In this document: positions 12,702 through 26,578 of the stretch, piece by piece
Layout of the letters: every line of letters starts with the position of its first letter
How positions within the stretch are numbered: position 1 is the first letter of the stretch
Origin: Hydnum rufescens UP504
Taxonomy: Eukaryota; Basidiomycota; Agaricomycetes; Cantharellales; Hydnaceae
DNA length: 64,000 nt
Direction: 5' to 3'
NCBI GenBank assembly: GCA_014904985.1
Contig: MU129063.1
Location: 62,001 to 126,000, forward strand
Program-made: the position numbers and the translations under genes
The notes under the pieces: generated by a model
Seen by the model: the letters and a program-made list of their open reading frames with translations, nothing else
The model's database searches: none
Told to the model about the DNA's origin: nothing

Positions 12702-15700
12702 TGTGCTCTAGGCAAGGCAAACGTGCACGGGGGATAATGGCAAACAAAGATTGGGAGGGAAAAAAGAGTGTGGACTCTTATTGTCTTCAGGTCATACGGT
12801 TTCCCGGAGAAGACACAGGCACCCTGGCCAATTCTAATATTATTATTATTTTATTCCCCACGTCGGCGAACGGGGTAAGGCGGGTCTGATAAAGCGGGTT
12901 CACAGGATGACCTGACATAGACGCCCATCGTATCCCCTCCACACTTCCCTAGGCACATCGCCCTTCGTAGCGAGAGGTTCCCCCCGATATGGCAGCTCGG
13001 GGGAGTCTGAACCAGATTTAACCCTCCTGACTGTCAGTAATTTTCAGTCCACCTCACTAGTGGTCGGCCACTGCCTTTGTAACGCCGCCTGGCGACGACA
13101 CCTCCAATTGCAACAAAGGCCGAAGTCCACCAGCCCTCGACAACACCTCTAACTGAGGACAAAGGCGGAGTCTGCGGTCTCGTGATCTCTCCCAAGCAGA
13201 GGTTCTGGCCCCCTCTAACACGAGGCTGGGGGAGGACTTAGTGACAGCAGCCCTACACTTTTGCTTATCGCAGCCCCTCTACGTCAAGTCCACACATGTT
13301 TCGATGCACAGGCTCGGTTCTGATCGTGAAAAAGCTGCCTGCTATGTTCAGCTTTTCCTTGGTTCATTGCACCCTTTTGGGTTAATTTTCATATCCACAT
13401 GCATCATTTCACGCGGCGGAGTTCGTTTTTCATAAGCGCCTTGCCGCAAGTATCAATGCCCGCCCAGATCTGGCAGTCGCCAAATCCCAGGCTCGACGTC
13501 GAAAAACGCGGCTGCTTGAGGCGCATTTCTTCCATTCCATCGTTCCGATGATCACGTACCCCTAGGCGCCCCGATGATTATTCCCAAATTCCAAAATTCA
13601 CACAGGCCCATCAGTGTCGTGAAGTACAGTATACAGTATTGTAAACCTTGTGCCAAAGCGTCGACCTGCCTTCAATGGATCAGTTCACTTGTAGGAGTTC
13701 TTCATTGTCCAGGCAACACGCCTCTGTGCTTCATAAAATATTCACATCCAGTTTGTGTACGGCATGTATCCATTCATCGTTCCTTCCATAGTTCTGAAAT
13801 CATTGAGTACTTTATGACTATATATACAGCGGTTGCCCTGATCATTACATGCACCTGTTTAGATATCGCCTACTGAAAACGGTGTGCATTTATCTCAGTA
13901 CTACATAAAGCGATCAAGGGCCAAGTCCCGGCATCTCCGCACACCTCCTTCGTAGCCCCTATCTATAGCTTCATGTGCAGCTGCGCTTGACACCAAAACA
14001 TGCGAGAAACGGCCTAATGCCTCCAATTAAAATTTCGCAACTTCTACGAAAGTAAACCCTAACGGCAAGTGTGACTACTACTATAACCCACCCACGTGAG
14101 TGAGTAGTATCCCTGTGGCCTTCCCAATCTACTTCCCGTCGCGGTAGCGCTCCTAAACTTTTTGTATGAGTGTCATCGCACCTCAGCCTCCGCAGTAGCC
14201 CCTAGTTCGCCATGGCCGAAACCACTGATCAAATAAAGAAAAATAGGTAAACAGAACAGTCATCTCGGCGAATACTTTCTATTCGAATGTCCCGGCGGGC
14301 ACCAGCGTTTGTATACGGGTCTACATTTTGGCCTATATGACAAGGTATGATACTATGTCATGCAAATCCCGCCAGATCAAAGCATTTACAATTAGATCCT
14401 TGCAGTTTCAGACTTCCACGGAGTGCGGAGTGTGTCAAACAAATGATCAACAGCAGACCTTGATCACTTTTGGATGAGGATTGCCCTAGGTGTCTTACAG
14501 CCACCTGAGGGCAGTCCGAAGCGCTATGCAAGAGCTCCACCACTATCACCACCACTTTGTTGCTTGTTACGAAAAAAAAAAAAAAAAACTAGTGCACCAG
14601 ATTTGATCGATAGGCTCGATTTAGAGATTGGAACAGTAAGTGCGGCCGGGAGGACCAGTCTGTCGGCCAGGAGTGCTCAGGCTAAAATCACCTTTCGCAT
14701 GTGGGACTGCCAGCACCCCAAAGGCTCCCACCTCCACCCCTCTACCTCAATTTCCAAATCGAGTCGATCAGATTTTGACCATGTGTTGCTAAAGGCACGA
14801 GTTACCAACTTGCTTTGCGAAAAGGGTCTCCCATTTTTTCACGCGGTCCGCAATCTTCACTGGAATCTGCTGTAATATCGCAGGACCGGGTCTCTTCGGC
14901 TCAACCTGCGGGTTGGGTAAAAGTGGATCTGCTTGCTTGAATTCCCGATGATTTTTCATCTCAAGATTCGGGCAAATGTCCGTGACCGGACAACCTTGTC
15001 CGCCAGTGTATTCCACGTTTCCTGCTCTACTGGTGTTCTTAATCATCACCCCCAGATGTCAGATATCATACTGATCACGGAAGCTTTCCCATAAAATTGT
15101 TCGCAGACGATGATGACAGGCTTGTCTCGGTGGCTATTGCCGATCTGAAGAAAATTATTTTGTGGTGAGCTGACCCAATGCCCTTGGCCTACTAGCTGCA
15201 GCACTGAACCACTGTTTCCATGAGTCTTCTGGCCTGGATACTTTACGTGGTTCCATGACCTCGTGAAATGACCTTGGGCTATTCAATCCAATCAATCCTT
15301 CAGCTGTGTGGTAGTCCAATACTTCAAGTTGATCAAGAGAAAGCATGCTATGAGAACTATTATGTGGAGTTTGGTATTCACTGAGGAAACATTGGAAGAG
15401 TACAATGCTCTCTCATGCTCAACTCACGTGACCAGAAGGTCCAGTCTCCAGAAATAGATTAGGATCCGGTTATGTAATATCTTGGGTGAGATGACTAATT
15501 TTTCAAAATATTAATATATTTGAAGCCGCATACGGAAGGCAATTCGTTTTGTTTTAATCAACGTCGCTGGAAATCGAAAGAGAACACCAGGGACGAGTCC
15601 CTAAGCGAAGAGATAAAGTCCTGTCGTTTCCACTGGTGAAGAGACCAAGGAGGTCACTTGCTTACCACGGGTTCATATGTCAAAGACCTCGAGGCGGGCC

Positions 15701-18700
15701 GCGCGAGATGACGGCTCTCTCCAGCGTCACGTCAATACATGGCAGGTATAAAGGACACGCACGTGCGATTAAATCAAGACTGCTACTTGAGCTTTGAAGG
15801 GTTGTTGCACTTCATCATCATCATCAGGGGAATTGTACTGCGGATGGATGCACAAAGCAACCACGGGAAATGAGCAGACGAAATGCAGGGATCCCGTCAG
15901 GGCCAAAGCAAGCGAGTCCGGTGGAACCACAGTCCCCTGCAACCATGGAAAAATTACTACTCTGAAGAGGCTTCGCCGCCGCCGCCCTGTCGGTCGGATG
16001 ATCGATCGGTCGATTGGTTGGGGATAGTGAAAGGCTCATTTATTCCACGGGCGAACTGCGCCAGAGCTTAACCGCCTAAGCTCAGCACCCTGTCGGGAGC
16101 AGCACGTATCATAGAGGGCTCGATGGCTACTAGGGCTGGTCCGTCTAAGGGGAAGAGGGGATTTTAGCTTTAATTTGCTTTGCCGCAAACTGTATTGCAA
16201 AAAGAACGCGCCCATCCAAATTCGCTCACACAAAGACTTCGCATTTGATTTCATGCATATCAAAATCCATCCAATGCACACGTTGCGTAGGCCACGCACA
16301 AAGGAAAATATCAATAGCTGGTGGCTGGAGGGGTTCAGGGCCTTTGTTGTGGGCAAATCAGAGAAAAAATGAAAATTAAACGACAGGAAGACACTACACC
16401 ACGAGGTGCCTAACGCGATCCGTTGACTTGGAAGTAACATTCATAATTCGCAGAGATGTCTTTCGATCGTTTCTTGGCCACGTCATACAACGACCGCAAG
16501 AAATCACCCACTACATACATCTGCATCGAAATCCCAAACGAGAACATATCAAGCGGCGAAGCCTTATATGATTCGCGCGTCGAGCGCGGAACGCTGCAGA
16601 GGTCTCGGGATTTGATGGGCTTCTCAAGAATAGAGTAGGAGATTGCGCAAATGACAGGAAGGAATACAACGTCGAATGGAATTTTGCACATGCCATCCAT
16701 TGATTTCGGGGCCACGGGTTGAACGGAGCACATGAACACATGAAAGGGAATAGTTCCTGTGGATGATCTAATCATGAGAAGAACCAAGACTCAGGAAAAG
16801 GCCTTGGCGATGATAACGGAGAGGTCATTTGGCTGGCAAAGACCCAGCCATGTGCATCAGACAGTCTAAAAAGCCCTGGGGATGTCGCGAGCGGCCGCAA
16901 TGGAAGTGAAAACCTCGAAAAATCCCACAGCAACACTCTAGGGGAGACTGAGAGTTGGTGCCATCATCTGGCATTGCCAACTTCACCGATGACGCCCGCG
17001 GTGACCGCGGAGAAGACTTGTACATACAGAGAGAAGTCGCATAGACTTAACCCCCCATCCTTGGTATGTGTTGTAAGGCGCTGAATATCGTACAACGGTC
17101 CGGGCACCGTTGGAAGACAATGCTAGCCATCTTCTCGTCAGGGACTTCCAAAATAAGCCCGGGAGGGAGTCGATCATGCCCGGGTTTTGTGTATTGAAGG
17201 GGGTTCAGGGCCTCGATGAAGCCGGTGCATATACTACCAAGCGAGGATCCAGGCGGCATCCGTACCCAAGTAACGGAGAAATACTAAATCGTCGATAGAC
17301 CACTTTGAACGCATTCATGAAAGTGCGCGAGAATTAAAAGAAGCTCGACCAAGGGCCCGCCACTACGATAAGGAGCCGCCAATGCAAGTGGGAATGGGTG
17401 TATGGGGGAGGAAATGCCTCAGATTCATCGCGGGTCTCCATGCAATCTATATCAGTATTCGGCGGGCAGGGAGACGACGGCAGAACGAATAGAGCGAACA
17501 AGGAGCCAAAGGCGAGTTCGAGCCAGGAGGTCCGGGCGCGCGCGCATTCAGATCCAAAGAGAGCGCTTTGACACGGAATGAGAACGTAGGTAATTGCCAC
17601 TGAACATGGGATCTACAGCCGCTCCAATTTGAAGATCCAGCGCCCCAGCATTCACCCTTGGGCTAGGCAACTGAAAATATGTCAGAGAGAGATATCCAAG
17701 GGGAGAGATTCAGTAAAGCGATGGTGACGGCCCTAGCTTTGGGAAAACATTGCACCGGCATAACATCAAGAACAATCGCAAGGCGCGGTCCTAAACTGAA
17801 CAGAACGCCGAGGTGGATAGAGTAGAACGAAGAGCTCTTGACATGGTCTGAGGACGACGGCACAAATACGCCGGCGACGACCGGAGGATGAAAATCAAAG
17901 CGATGCACGGCGCTGGTAACACATAGTCTTTCCGGAGGATTCACCCGATGGAGAACACACGACGGAAGATCGAGGGAACAAGCGGTGTGAGGTCTTAAGA
18001 TCTGGAGCGAGATACATAAATTACGCAGCAAGAAATGAACATGTGGGTCACGCTGTGACATCTCGGCGAGGTCACGCCATCTCAGAACCCCCAGTGTCTG
18101 GACGAGACGCCTCACCACGCACTGCCTGGGAAGGACTAACCTTCACGGCCGGGATTATTGCCTGCTCATCGACTTTTCGGTCATATCGGCGAAACACAGT
18201 GCCTTCTTTGCCCCTCTCAATTCCTCTTTCCTCTTTCATCCGACTTATTTGTTCGGGAATTCGGCACTGAGCTCGGTGCCGGGGGGATACGTAGACATCC
18301 GCAATCCTACGGGGGTACTCCCCTTTCCCTCAGTGGAGTGAAGCAACACAGATCTAGAGAATAGTCAATATTGTAATATTGTGTAGTCTTTCCCAGAGCG
18401 TTTAATCACCATATTACGTTGCAAGTCTGCGAGATCGTGCATGTGCATGGCCACCATGTGACGGTTGTTGCTTTCAGATTTAGTCGATTGGACCAGCCCG
18501 CGAGTAATGAGAGGGTCAACCCCCATCCCTGGAGTGGGGGTCTACACTCCATGCGGTGCGATCGATACCCCCTTCCTCAACCGCGGCGACTGGTAGGACT
18601 AGTGCATTGAATACGCCATCTGTCCAGAAACAAAAAAAAAGACAATAATAACGGGCTTCACCAAGGTTCATCGTTGAAAGCAGGGTTGGCCCAATATTAC

Positions 18701-20615
18701 TCATATACTTATTTGCACAGCCGGTTTCCCCTCTTTACCACGCGCTTTCAATCCCGGCTGTCACCCTCCGCGAGCCATTTCAACAGTTATGCGAGGCGTC
18801 CCTGTCGTTGATTCGCGCACGATCGTGGCCTTGACATCCCGGGCCACATACGCCCCCCGCACCGACACAATTTACTTCATTTATGTGGATGTACAAAAGA
18901 TCTCTTGTCTTGTGCGAAAATGGGAGGCAGTCGCGGCGTCTTGGGCGGAATCAGGCAGGGGGGTGCGGATGCCAGTGGTTTGTAGAGCGAGGGCGCTCCG
19001 ACACTCCCCTGAGAAGAAGCCCACAAAGTCTGCGGCGTGAGAAACTAACGATCGCTCGATCACGAAGGGTGGGGACACCCCTTCTAAATGGATATATCTG
19101 GCCACCAATCAATAAGCGTTTTCTCACTTACAGAAGCGTTCATAATCCCACAATCCTTCGAAAATTCAATTGAGTTGTTTATCTGTCAGGACCGGGATAG
19201 GGCGCAGACAAGGAGCACGTTCCAAGGAAATCGTTCGTCGGCCACACACATATCAATGTGGCTGGAATATGTCATCTGTGACGGTTTGGCCCCGACCGCC
19301 CAGTTCCGACAATCTTGGGGAGCAATGCCGCCCTGTAGGGTGTCCGCACCGTTTCATGCATTTACGTGATTCTTTTCGATTACTTCCTTGGGAAGGAGAG
19401 TACGAATTACGCTACACTATTACGGCAATGACAGGATGAGGTCGGTCGGTTTTTCAGGTGCGACTTGCCAGGACGAAATTAGAGGGGAATCGCAAACGGC
19501 AGGAGAGCCACGAAGTCTAGGTGAAAGAAACCGCATTACTCGGTGCTTGTAGATGCTCCCAAATATCAAGTAATTTGAATCTGTGCAGGCCAAATTCCTA
19601 TGCAAGGAATCGTGGAGGTGCATTTGAACTCCCGGGATGACCGCCGTTGCATTCCCTATTGCCGAGCCGCACCCATACTAACGGTTCTGCCCACACCACG
19701 CCCGAATTTCCAGTTCTGCACGGGCCATTCGCGGAAAGGAAGATGAAAGATTGTCACTTTCTCCAAAAGTCAAGCGTGCAAGAAACTGAACCCTGGAGGC
19801 AAGTAGCACGCAAAATTTCACAGTTTCGCGGCTGGGGATCAAATAAGAAGACGAAGAGGAAGCGAGGGCCGGATGATGGGATTGGACATGATTGCATTGT
19901 TAACAAATTCATTGTACACCGGGTGCAGAAATGGATCTAAGCGGGGGTGAATTCACTTGGTCAGTGTGAGCACATGGTCACGGAACCGGGATAAGGTAAT
20001 TGGCGGTGTCTACGGCGGGTCGGACCGGCATGTACCCTACGGGAGCTGAGCATCCATGACATAATAGGGGCGAGAAGGAAGACAAGAAGCCTCATTTCTG
20101 GTTCGTGCTAACCATCTTTGTAGTCTGTGTCACTCTGTGCCAATACTAGTTATGGCTGTCGATATAGCCAGTAATGTCGAGCCAGTCCTCGCTTTATTTG
20201 ACATACACGTTCTTGCCTAATGAAATGACAAGTCAATCCAATCTATAGTTTACCACGGCCTCGTACGGTTAAAGCGTTTCATAAATATCACGGATGTCCA
20301 TCAGTGTGAAGGTCAAAGGCTTATCGTAATGCACGCCAATCACCCATAATATCAACCACGGAAAGGAGTCGTCAAATCAAAATCAAAAATCGGAAAAGAA
20401 CAAGCAAGGCCGCTGATCTCCCACATCAATGATATTTCACATAACAATGCGACCGGGATTGCGTCCTGGCCATACTCCTCTGAGTTCTTCCGTCTCAAAT
20501 CCTTCGCGATTTACAAAGAGTGACCCACCTATAACAAGGTCATATTGCTCTTATCATTGCACTTGAGCTTTGAGCGATGGATAGAGGACAAGGCAGGTTG
20601 CGACTTCGTACGAAA
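12702..20615. other. Long gene-poor interval
   Basis: About 7.9 kb with no gene I can support. It contains an AT microsatellite near 12834-12856, a degenerate direct repeat of about 50 bp (13088-13130 and 13137-13180), and an A18-type tract at about 14571-14588. Minus-strand frames at 16410-16787 and 17663-18118 show no recognisable motif and no consistent splice chain. They may be remnants of a decayed gene or chance. Confidence 0.4.
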
Positions 20616-21300
20616 TCAGTAGTCCCTTGACCTTGGCGACGGGGTACGAATCCGGCTCGCTATCGGGGACGCATCAGACTAGAATGCCAGTAATGTCGAA
20701 CACTGGATCCATGGAGCGACTGTTACTCGCGGGTTTGGCCTGGACCGGTTCCAAGATCTCGCACTCGTCTCTAGTGCCCCCCTCGATGTTCTTTGATTTA
20801 CCTAGCAAGTCTGGCTTGAATGTTTCACCCTTCAGCTCCGTCATCTTGGCCAAATGATTGAGGACAATGCTCCATGGTCACCTATGACCGAAGGCCACCT
20901 CCTGTCAGAAACTCAAATGTCCCAGAAGTACACCCAGGTCTTGAGCTTGAAAATAAAGACAAAGTGTGTACGATGCAATCCGAGCGCCCAAATGTCAATA
21001 TCAGGATTAATGGGACCCTCTAGGATGTCTTCGGGGGCTTGCAGCGCGAAACGTCCAACAACCTCATTGTTCACTCCTTATCAACCTACATTCCCAGGAA
21101 ATAAATATCTCTTATGCGGACAAGGTACAGTGGCCGGGATCAATGAGGAGGATCACGTAAAGCTCACCAAGGTTATGCCTGTAGTTCCAACATGAACGTA
21201 TACCATTTGCTTCGACATGCCCGTCTGTTTCAAGAGGAGTTGATCCCAATTCGCAGTCCATCCGGGCCATATTGAAATAAAATTGGCCGTTTTGCTCAGA
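20616..21300 (-). pseudogene. Truncated SRPK-like protein kinase relic
   Basis: Three conserved blocks of SRPK-type kinases appear in order on the minus strand. First comes a segment with LETDGHVEANGI and then IDPGH, the counterpart of the DFGHA block (about 21115-21290). Then comes ALQAPEDILEG with DIDIWALG, the APE and subdomain IX block (about 20985-21050). Last is HLAKMTELKGETF (about 20820-20870), typical of the post-insert C-lobe. The blocks lie in different frames with stops between them. The whole N-lobe and the HRD catalytic loop are absent, because the sequence upstream is the 3' part of the neighbouring F-box gene. Only part of the frame changes could be introns. I read this as a 5'-truncated, decayed copy. 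Confidence 0.65.
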
Positions 21301-21517
21301 ACCTCCCGCGGCGGAATGCATACACCAGACACTCAGGCCTCTACAGTTTTGTTTCTGGTAATAGAGTTCACCGTCACCGAACGCTGGACCTAATAGGAAA
21401 GTAACCACTTTATAAAGGCAAGCAACTGGATCCGGTCCAGACGCCAGGGCCGTGCATGTAGACGTTCCTACAACAATTAGACCCGTATCTCCTATTAAAT
21501 TCGGGTGTAACTCGTTC

Positions 21518-22959
21518 TTACAACTGGAACATGCCGCTCGCATGGTCAATAATTGTATTTTTTGTCCAGTTATAACCAGCCGGGGCCCTCTGAAATGTCT
21601 TTATGCCGGTGGCTCTGCCATCCAAAACACTGACACACTCGAGGTAGGGGCCCTTATCGCAACCGATGAATCGTACTTGTGGTGGCCAATTCCTGGAACT
21701 GTGCATAATCGTGGCACTGAGGTGAACGGTATCCTTTTGCGGGTCTGGCAGAAGCAGCGCAACCAGATGTGAGGCATGTTTCAGGGACAAAAAGATCGAT
21801 TCCTATGAGTCAAAAAGGGTGAACAGAGAAGACTAGTTGGAATTATTGTTAAACATACGGCGCAGTTCCGGTCCCAGAATCCTTTTAGAAAATTAAATTG
21901 ATCCCGCCTGGTCGAGATATATATCCCTAGCTCAACGAGTCTTGGTGTAGACTGCAGAACTTCAGGGAGATATTTGAGAAAGCCATCGAGACTGCTGGGG
22001 ACCAGATCAATCTCGAGGCAGCATAGATGGGAAGCGATACCCGAAGGATGTTGGTAAGTGGGGGGTAGGGTGTCCAGCAGCTAAGCCGGAGGTGTGTGAG
22101 AGCTCCCCTGCTATGGGAATCCAGACTTGTGCCAGGCCACAGTCCCTCCATCCTGAGTCCCCGTAATTGTGGTAAGTCTGCGCATAGTTCCACAATTCCT
22201 TGGGTGGAAAAATAATCTCGAGACGAAAGGGACAGTAAACGCAGCTGGGGGTGTGCAAAGGACAACACCATGGATTCATTGATGCCGACGAGATATAGCT
22301 CTTCGAGACAATGCATGTTCTTGATATCTTCGGCGAGCGTTTCACCACACCATTGATAATACTCAAGCTCAAGGTGCAAAGACCGAAGCTTAGAATAATC
22401 ACCCTTGAACATTGTTGACCCCAACTGTGAAGAGTCCAAGAATGTTTTTAATTTCAAGTGTGAAAGTTTCTAGCTTTGTGAGATCACTAACTCGAAACTC
22501 CCGGTCATATGGAATATGGATATCCATGGTCTCGAGGTCACGCGATACACATCGTAACGAGTCACAGACAGTGACAGGTACCTCGAAGGAAGGAAAGTCT
22601 GCGCAATCGATGTGCCAACCAAATGACTTTAGTCTTCCGTGTTTGCTGAGAATATCGAGCAAGGAAACTAAATCAGAGCACGGGTCCAAAAGTGGTTTTG
22701 ACCTGTAGGGTATGTCTCTGGATTCCTTCAGCCATAGAGTGTGGCATCGCCGGGCGAGATCGGGCCGAATGGTAAGTTGGGTTGCAATGATTGCCACAGA
22801 CATGAATGGAATTGCAATGTATTCGTAGAGCATCGGTAGGACGAGCTCATGCATATAGCTGCAGCATTGCGATAGATGCGATCTGTCCTGGGGAGCAGGG
22901 AGAAACGAGACAATATGGGAGACTAACTCAGGCAAGGCGAAGATGTGTGTGGAGTGCAT
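21518..22959 (-). pseudogene. F-box/LRR-type protein, copy 1 (one frameshift)
   Basis: ATG 22959. The N-terminus (IFALPELVSHIVSFL with CCSYMHELVLPMLYE) has the spacing of a basidiomycete F-box-like motif, followed by leucine-rich segments such as LEELYLVGI and LRLLSLSS. Introns at 22425-22491 (67 nt) and 21803-21858 (56 nt) are GT-AG, phase 0, and shared with copy 2. Near 22043 one base is missing relative to copy 2, so the frame changes in exon 2 between ...TNIL and the conserved block that continues. Exon 3 is open to the stop at 21518. Known: F-box proteins are substrate adaptors of SCF ubiquitin ligases. Inference: a recent pseudogene, or a real gene with a base-call error. Confidence 0.7.
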
Positions 22960-24072
22960 AGTTGGAGGATAAATAAGAACCGGCCTTGGGGACAATCAGC
23001 AGTGCCAAGTAGCGTGGAGACTGAGGCGGATTTGAGTCGGGCTTTATCACAGGCGATCCCGCGAGTCAGAAACGGATCGGGAGCAAGAGGGGTACCGGAA
23101 CACAAGTGAGACAGAAATGGCGGACCTGAACGCTAGGTCACCTTTGTATTCCTTGCCGTAAGCGAGACCTGGAGAATTGGAGATTGGGTCTAATCTCCAA
23201 GTGTTCATCCAAACACGCATAAGGGAATGAGGGTTTTCAAACGCTCGGAAAGTGCGTTACAGTTTGTGGGCGAGAATTTTTGAAGGAGATAGGGCGTAGA
23301 TATCTGGCTTCAAATTCGGTTACATGGCAGCAGTTTGAGTCAAGGAAAATGAGACTGCTCTGATAGGTGTGGGCTCCTCGGCACAGTGCACTAGTTCACA
23401 GGACGACAAAGTTCGGTGAATGCCTTCGATGAGTACTTTTATTTGTAGGGAGGCTCCGTAGGCGGCGATGGGCTGGCCGGGACAACACAAAGTTTGGAGT
23501 GGTTGTGACATGCACAGTGTGACGTTCTCGTTCGCACGGTCAACTTTCTTCGTACCTTCAATTCGTATCTGTTTCGAAAGGGATAGATTCCAATGCGCGG
23601 TCAATTCGGTCAGGATTGCTGCCAACACAGAAGCGCATCCACTTTGATATCTATACTCAGTTTTAGAACCAGTTCAACATGACATTTCGAACGAGAACGA
23701 TTTGGCGCTAGGGAGGATCGATCGATCTTGGTCTGATCTGTCCCCTCAACAGTTCCAATCCATGGATATCACCATCCTGACCCCAAATACTGACAGAGCC
23801 CGGTGAGGTGCTTTCCGCCAAAAGTCGCGGGTATCGGGCATAAGAGACCCCATCACAAATTGCACATAGTGTCATCCGGGAGGTCCACCATGTAAGAGAA
23901 TGCGATGAGCCCCCATCACAGTTTGGTTCCAACGTCGTCACTGAACATTGAACCTAAAAGGAATGCGTTCAAGCAAGCAACTGGATCCAGCGTAGACGCA
24001 AAGTTGCATGGACGTTTCTACAACCGTTACACCTGTATAATCTTCCTCCCATTAAATCCGGAGTAATACAAA
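22960..24072. other. Spacer between the two F-box copies
   Basis: No recognised gene. The right part (about 23930-24072) matches the 3' flank of copy 1 (about 21390-21515), for example the shared GCAAGCAACTGGATCC. The tandem duplication therefore includes downstream sequence. The minus-strand frames at 23320-23628 and 23708-23941 show no domain. Confidence 0.6.
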
Positions 24073-25523
24073 CTAGCAGTGCAACATCTGGGACACGCCA
24101 GTAGCATGGTCAATAATTGTCTTTTTCGTCCAGTTGTAATCAGCCGGCGCCCGCTGGACGATCTTTACGCCCATGGCTCTTCCATCCAAAACATGGACAC
24201 AGTCCAGGGAGGTCTGCCCTTATCGCAGACGATGAAGCGTAGTTGCGACGGCCAATCCTTGGAACTGTCCATGATCGTGGTACTGAGATGCACAGTATTT
24301 TTGTCCAAATCCGGCAGATACAGTGCGACCAGAGATAAGGCATGTTTCAGAGAGGAAACATTAATTCCTATGAGTCAAGGTTGAGTGGGGGAGACCAGTT
24401 AGAACACTTGCTAAACATACGATGCGGTGCCAGGTCCAGAATCTTAAAAAAAAGCATGGGACCCATTGACTCGAGGCATATATCCCCAACTCAATGAGAC
24501 TTGGTGTGAACTGCAGGATTTCAGGTAGAATTTTGAGGAAGCCATTGAAACTGCTGGGACTCAGATGAATCTCAAGACAGCGCAGATTGGAAGTGACACC
24601 CTGAAGGATGCGGACCAGTGGGAGAAAGCCATCGGTGATGAGTGAGCCGGAGATGTGTGAGAGTCCCCCTGCGATGGTGAACCAAACTTGCACCAGGACA
24701 CAGTCCGTGCATGCTGAGTCCTCGTAATTTTGGTAAGTCTGCGCATAGCTCCAGAATTCCTTGGGTGGAAAACGATGTTCCGGACGAAAGGGACAGTAAA
24801 CGCAGGTGGGGGAGCGAAAAGGACAACGCCATGGATTCATCGATGCCATCGAGATATAGCTCCTCGAGACCCTGCATGTTCTTGATACTTTCGGCGAGGG
24901 TTGTGCCATGCCAGTGATCATACTGAAGCTGGAGGTGCAAGGACCGAAGCGTCGAATAATCGCCCTTGAGCATTGTTGGGCCCAACTGTAAAGAGTTCAA
25001 GAATCTATTTAATTTCAAGCATAAAAGTTGCTAGCTGAGTGAGATCACCAACCTGAAAATCCGGGGCATAAGGACCAAAGATATCGATTGTTTCGAGGCC
25101 GCTCGCTGCACACCGTAACGAGTTCCAGACAGTGACAGGGTCATAGAGGGAGGAAGCGTATACGGTAGGCATGTGCCAAACAAACGACTTGAGTCTTCCA
25201 TATTTGCCGAGAATACAGAGCAAGGAACCCAAATCTGAGCACAAGCTCGAAAATCTAACATAGTCTATCTCTCCACTATAGTGGGGATCCTTCACCCATA
25301 GCGTGTGGCATCGCCGTGCGAGATTAGGCCGGGCAATAAGCTGGGTCACAATGACTGACACAGACGTGAATGAAATTGCGACATCTTCGTAGAGCATCGG
25401 TAGGACGAGCTCGTGCATATAGCTGCAGCATTGTGATAGATGCGATCTGTCGTGGGCGGTAGGGAGAAAAGAGACGATGTAGCAGACCAACTCGGGAAAG
25501 GCGAAGATGTGTATGGAGTGCAT
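24073..25523 (-). pseudogene. F-box/LRR-type protein, copy 2 (two frameshifts)
   Basis: Tandem paralogue of the 21518-22959 gene, with starts 2564 bp apart. ATG 25523 begins the same F-box-like segment (IFAFPELVCYIVSFL). Introns at 24986-25052 (67 nt, same length as in copy 1) and 24368-24420 occupy the same positions. One extra base lies in exon 2 between LTHLRL and the conserved VRILQG block (about 24605-24650). In exon 3 a 2-base length difference after CDKG (about 24210-24225) leads to a stop in the reading frame. The tail then reappears in another frame, ending at 24073. The broken positions differ from copy 1. Confidence 0.7.
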
Positions 25524-25821
25524 GCTCGATGGATATGTAAGAGCTAGCGAGTGCGTATCTGTTCGCTCGTCGACCAAAACAGTTTGTATCTACTGGCGCG
25601 GCTGTGCCAGAGATTGTGAAGCAATTACTTTGCCGACCTCGGTGCGTGAGGGCGCCAGAGTGCGGGCGGACGGGATTATCGGCCACCCTCACGTGAAAAA
25701 AGCAAAGGGCGGACAGGTGGTCCCATCCCAAACGAGATGGGGTGGGGATGACCGGAAGCAAACCGGCTCGGCTGCTCGCTAGCCGTGGTCTAGTCTCGTA
25801 CCCAGCCATTAGGGGCGGTTT

Positions 25822-26578
25822 TCAAGAAGTCGAAGTCCGGTTGGCGAACTGAATGATTCTGTAGTTATCCTGACTCCAGGAATCCTGAGGGGTCGGTCTC
25901 GTGAATGAACATCGGCTTCCCAAGGAGAGGGATACATCACACACGTCAACATCAATGCCAAATGCATCCGCATCGAACTCAGGTTCGAGGGACGGGGCCA
26001 TTGTCAAATAGTTTGAGGGGCATCGAGGTTCGCAGGTAGGGCTCCAAATGGTCTTGAAAGCTACGGCGCACAATCAGTAAAGCGAACTTCGCAGATTGGG
26101 AGTAATTTGCACGCAAATAGGCGACTGGAGACTTACAATTATCTCTGGTTTCCGTGCTTCGATCCCGAATAATATGTACCACACTTGTATTTTCGTCGTT
26201 GAGTGGTGCTCCAGTTGTATTGCAGAAGGAACTGGCGGGGATTGATGAGGGAGGTGTATTGATCTCGAGCGGTCTGCGAGGCATATATGTAAGATGAAGC
26301 TGACCTGGCACAAAGGTACTAACTGGGAATATACTCAGTCGCTTGGAGTCTAACATGCGAATGAACACCGGAGGAATAGAATTGGTCTCTGAGAAATCCG
26401 AATAGCATTTAATTTAGAAAAAACAGGGTTTGAGAAGGCGAGACCAACCGTCTTTCACAATGAGATAGGCACCAGGTGAGACGTGATCTGTTGACTCCCG
26501 ATCCATGGGGTCAGCAGGATCGATATCAACAGCGAATGGAAGGGGCCTGGTGTAATTTCGCATCGACGTAGGTACCAT
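25822..26578 (-). CDS. Three-exon protein of unknown family, 206 aa
   Basis: ATG 26578 (a second Met at 26563). Introns at 26389-26448 (60 nt) and 26061-26136 (76 nt) are GT-AG, both phase 1, and join three open frames to the stop at 25822. The product has no signal peptide or membrane segment that I can see. It carries an acidic MDREST region early, a cysteine-containing middle (SSFCNTTGAP, then SVVHII) and a C-terminal half rich in Asp and Phe. The family is not recognised; an HNH-type endonuclease was considered but the catalytic motif is not convincing. More 5' exons are possible: minus-strand frames at 26703-26955 contain HIFYDIFHPNC and FVFTFRV, but I found no clean splice to them. Confidence 0.5.

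Noticed and set aside
16410..18118. Minus-strand frames considered as a wax-synthase-like or kinase-like gene
   Set aside because: Only vague resemblance; no catalytic motif and no consistent set of splice sites.
25822..26578. HNH endonuclease identity for the three-exon gene
   Set aside because: Only one His-containing stretch and no Asn/His metal site in the right spacing; left as unknown.
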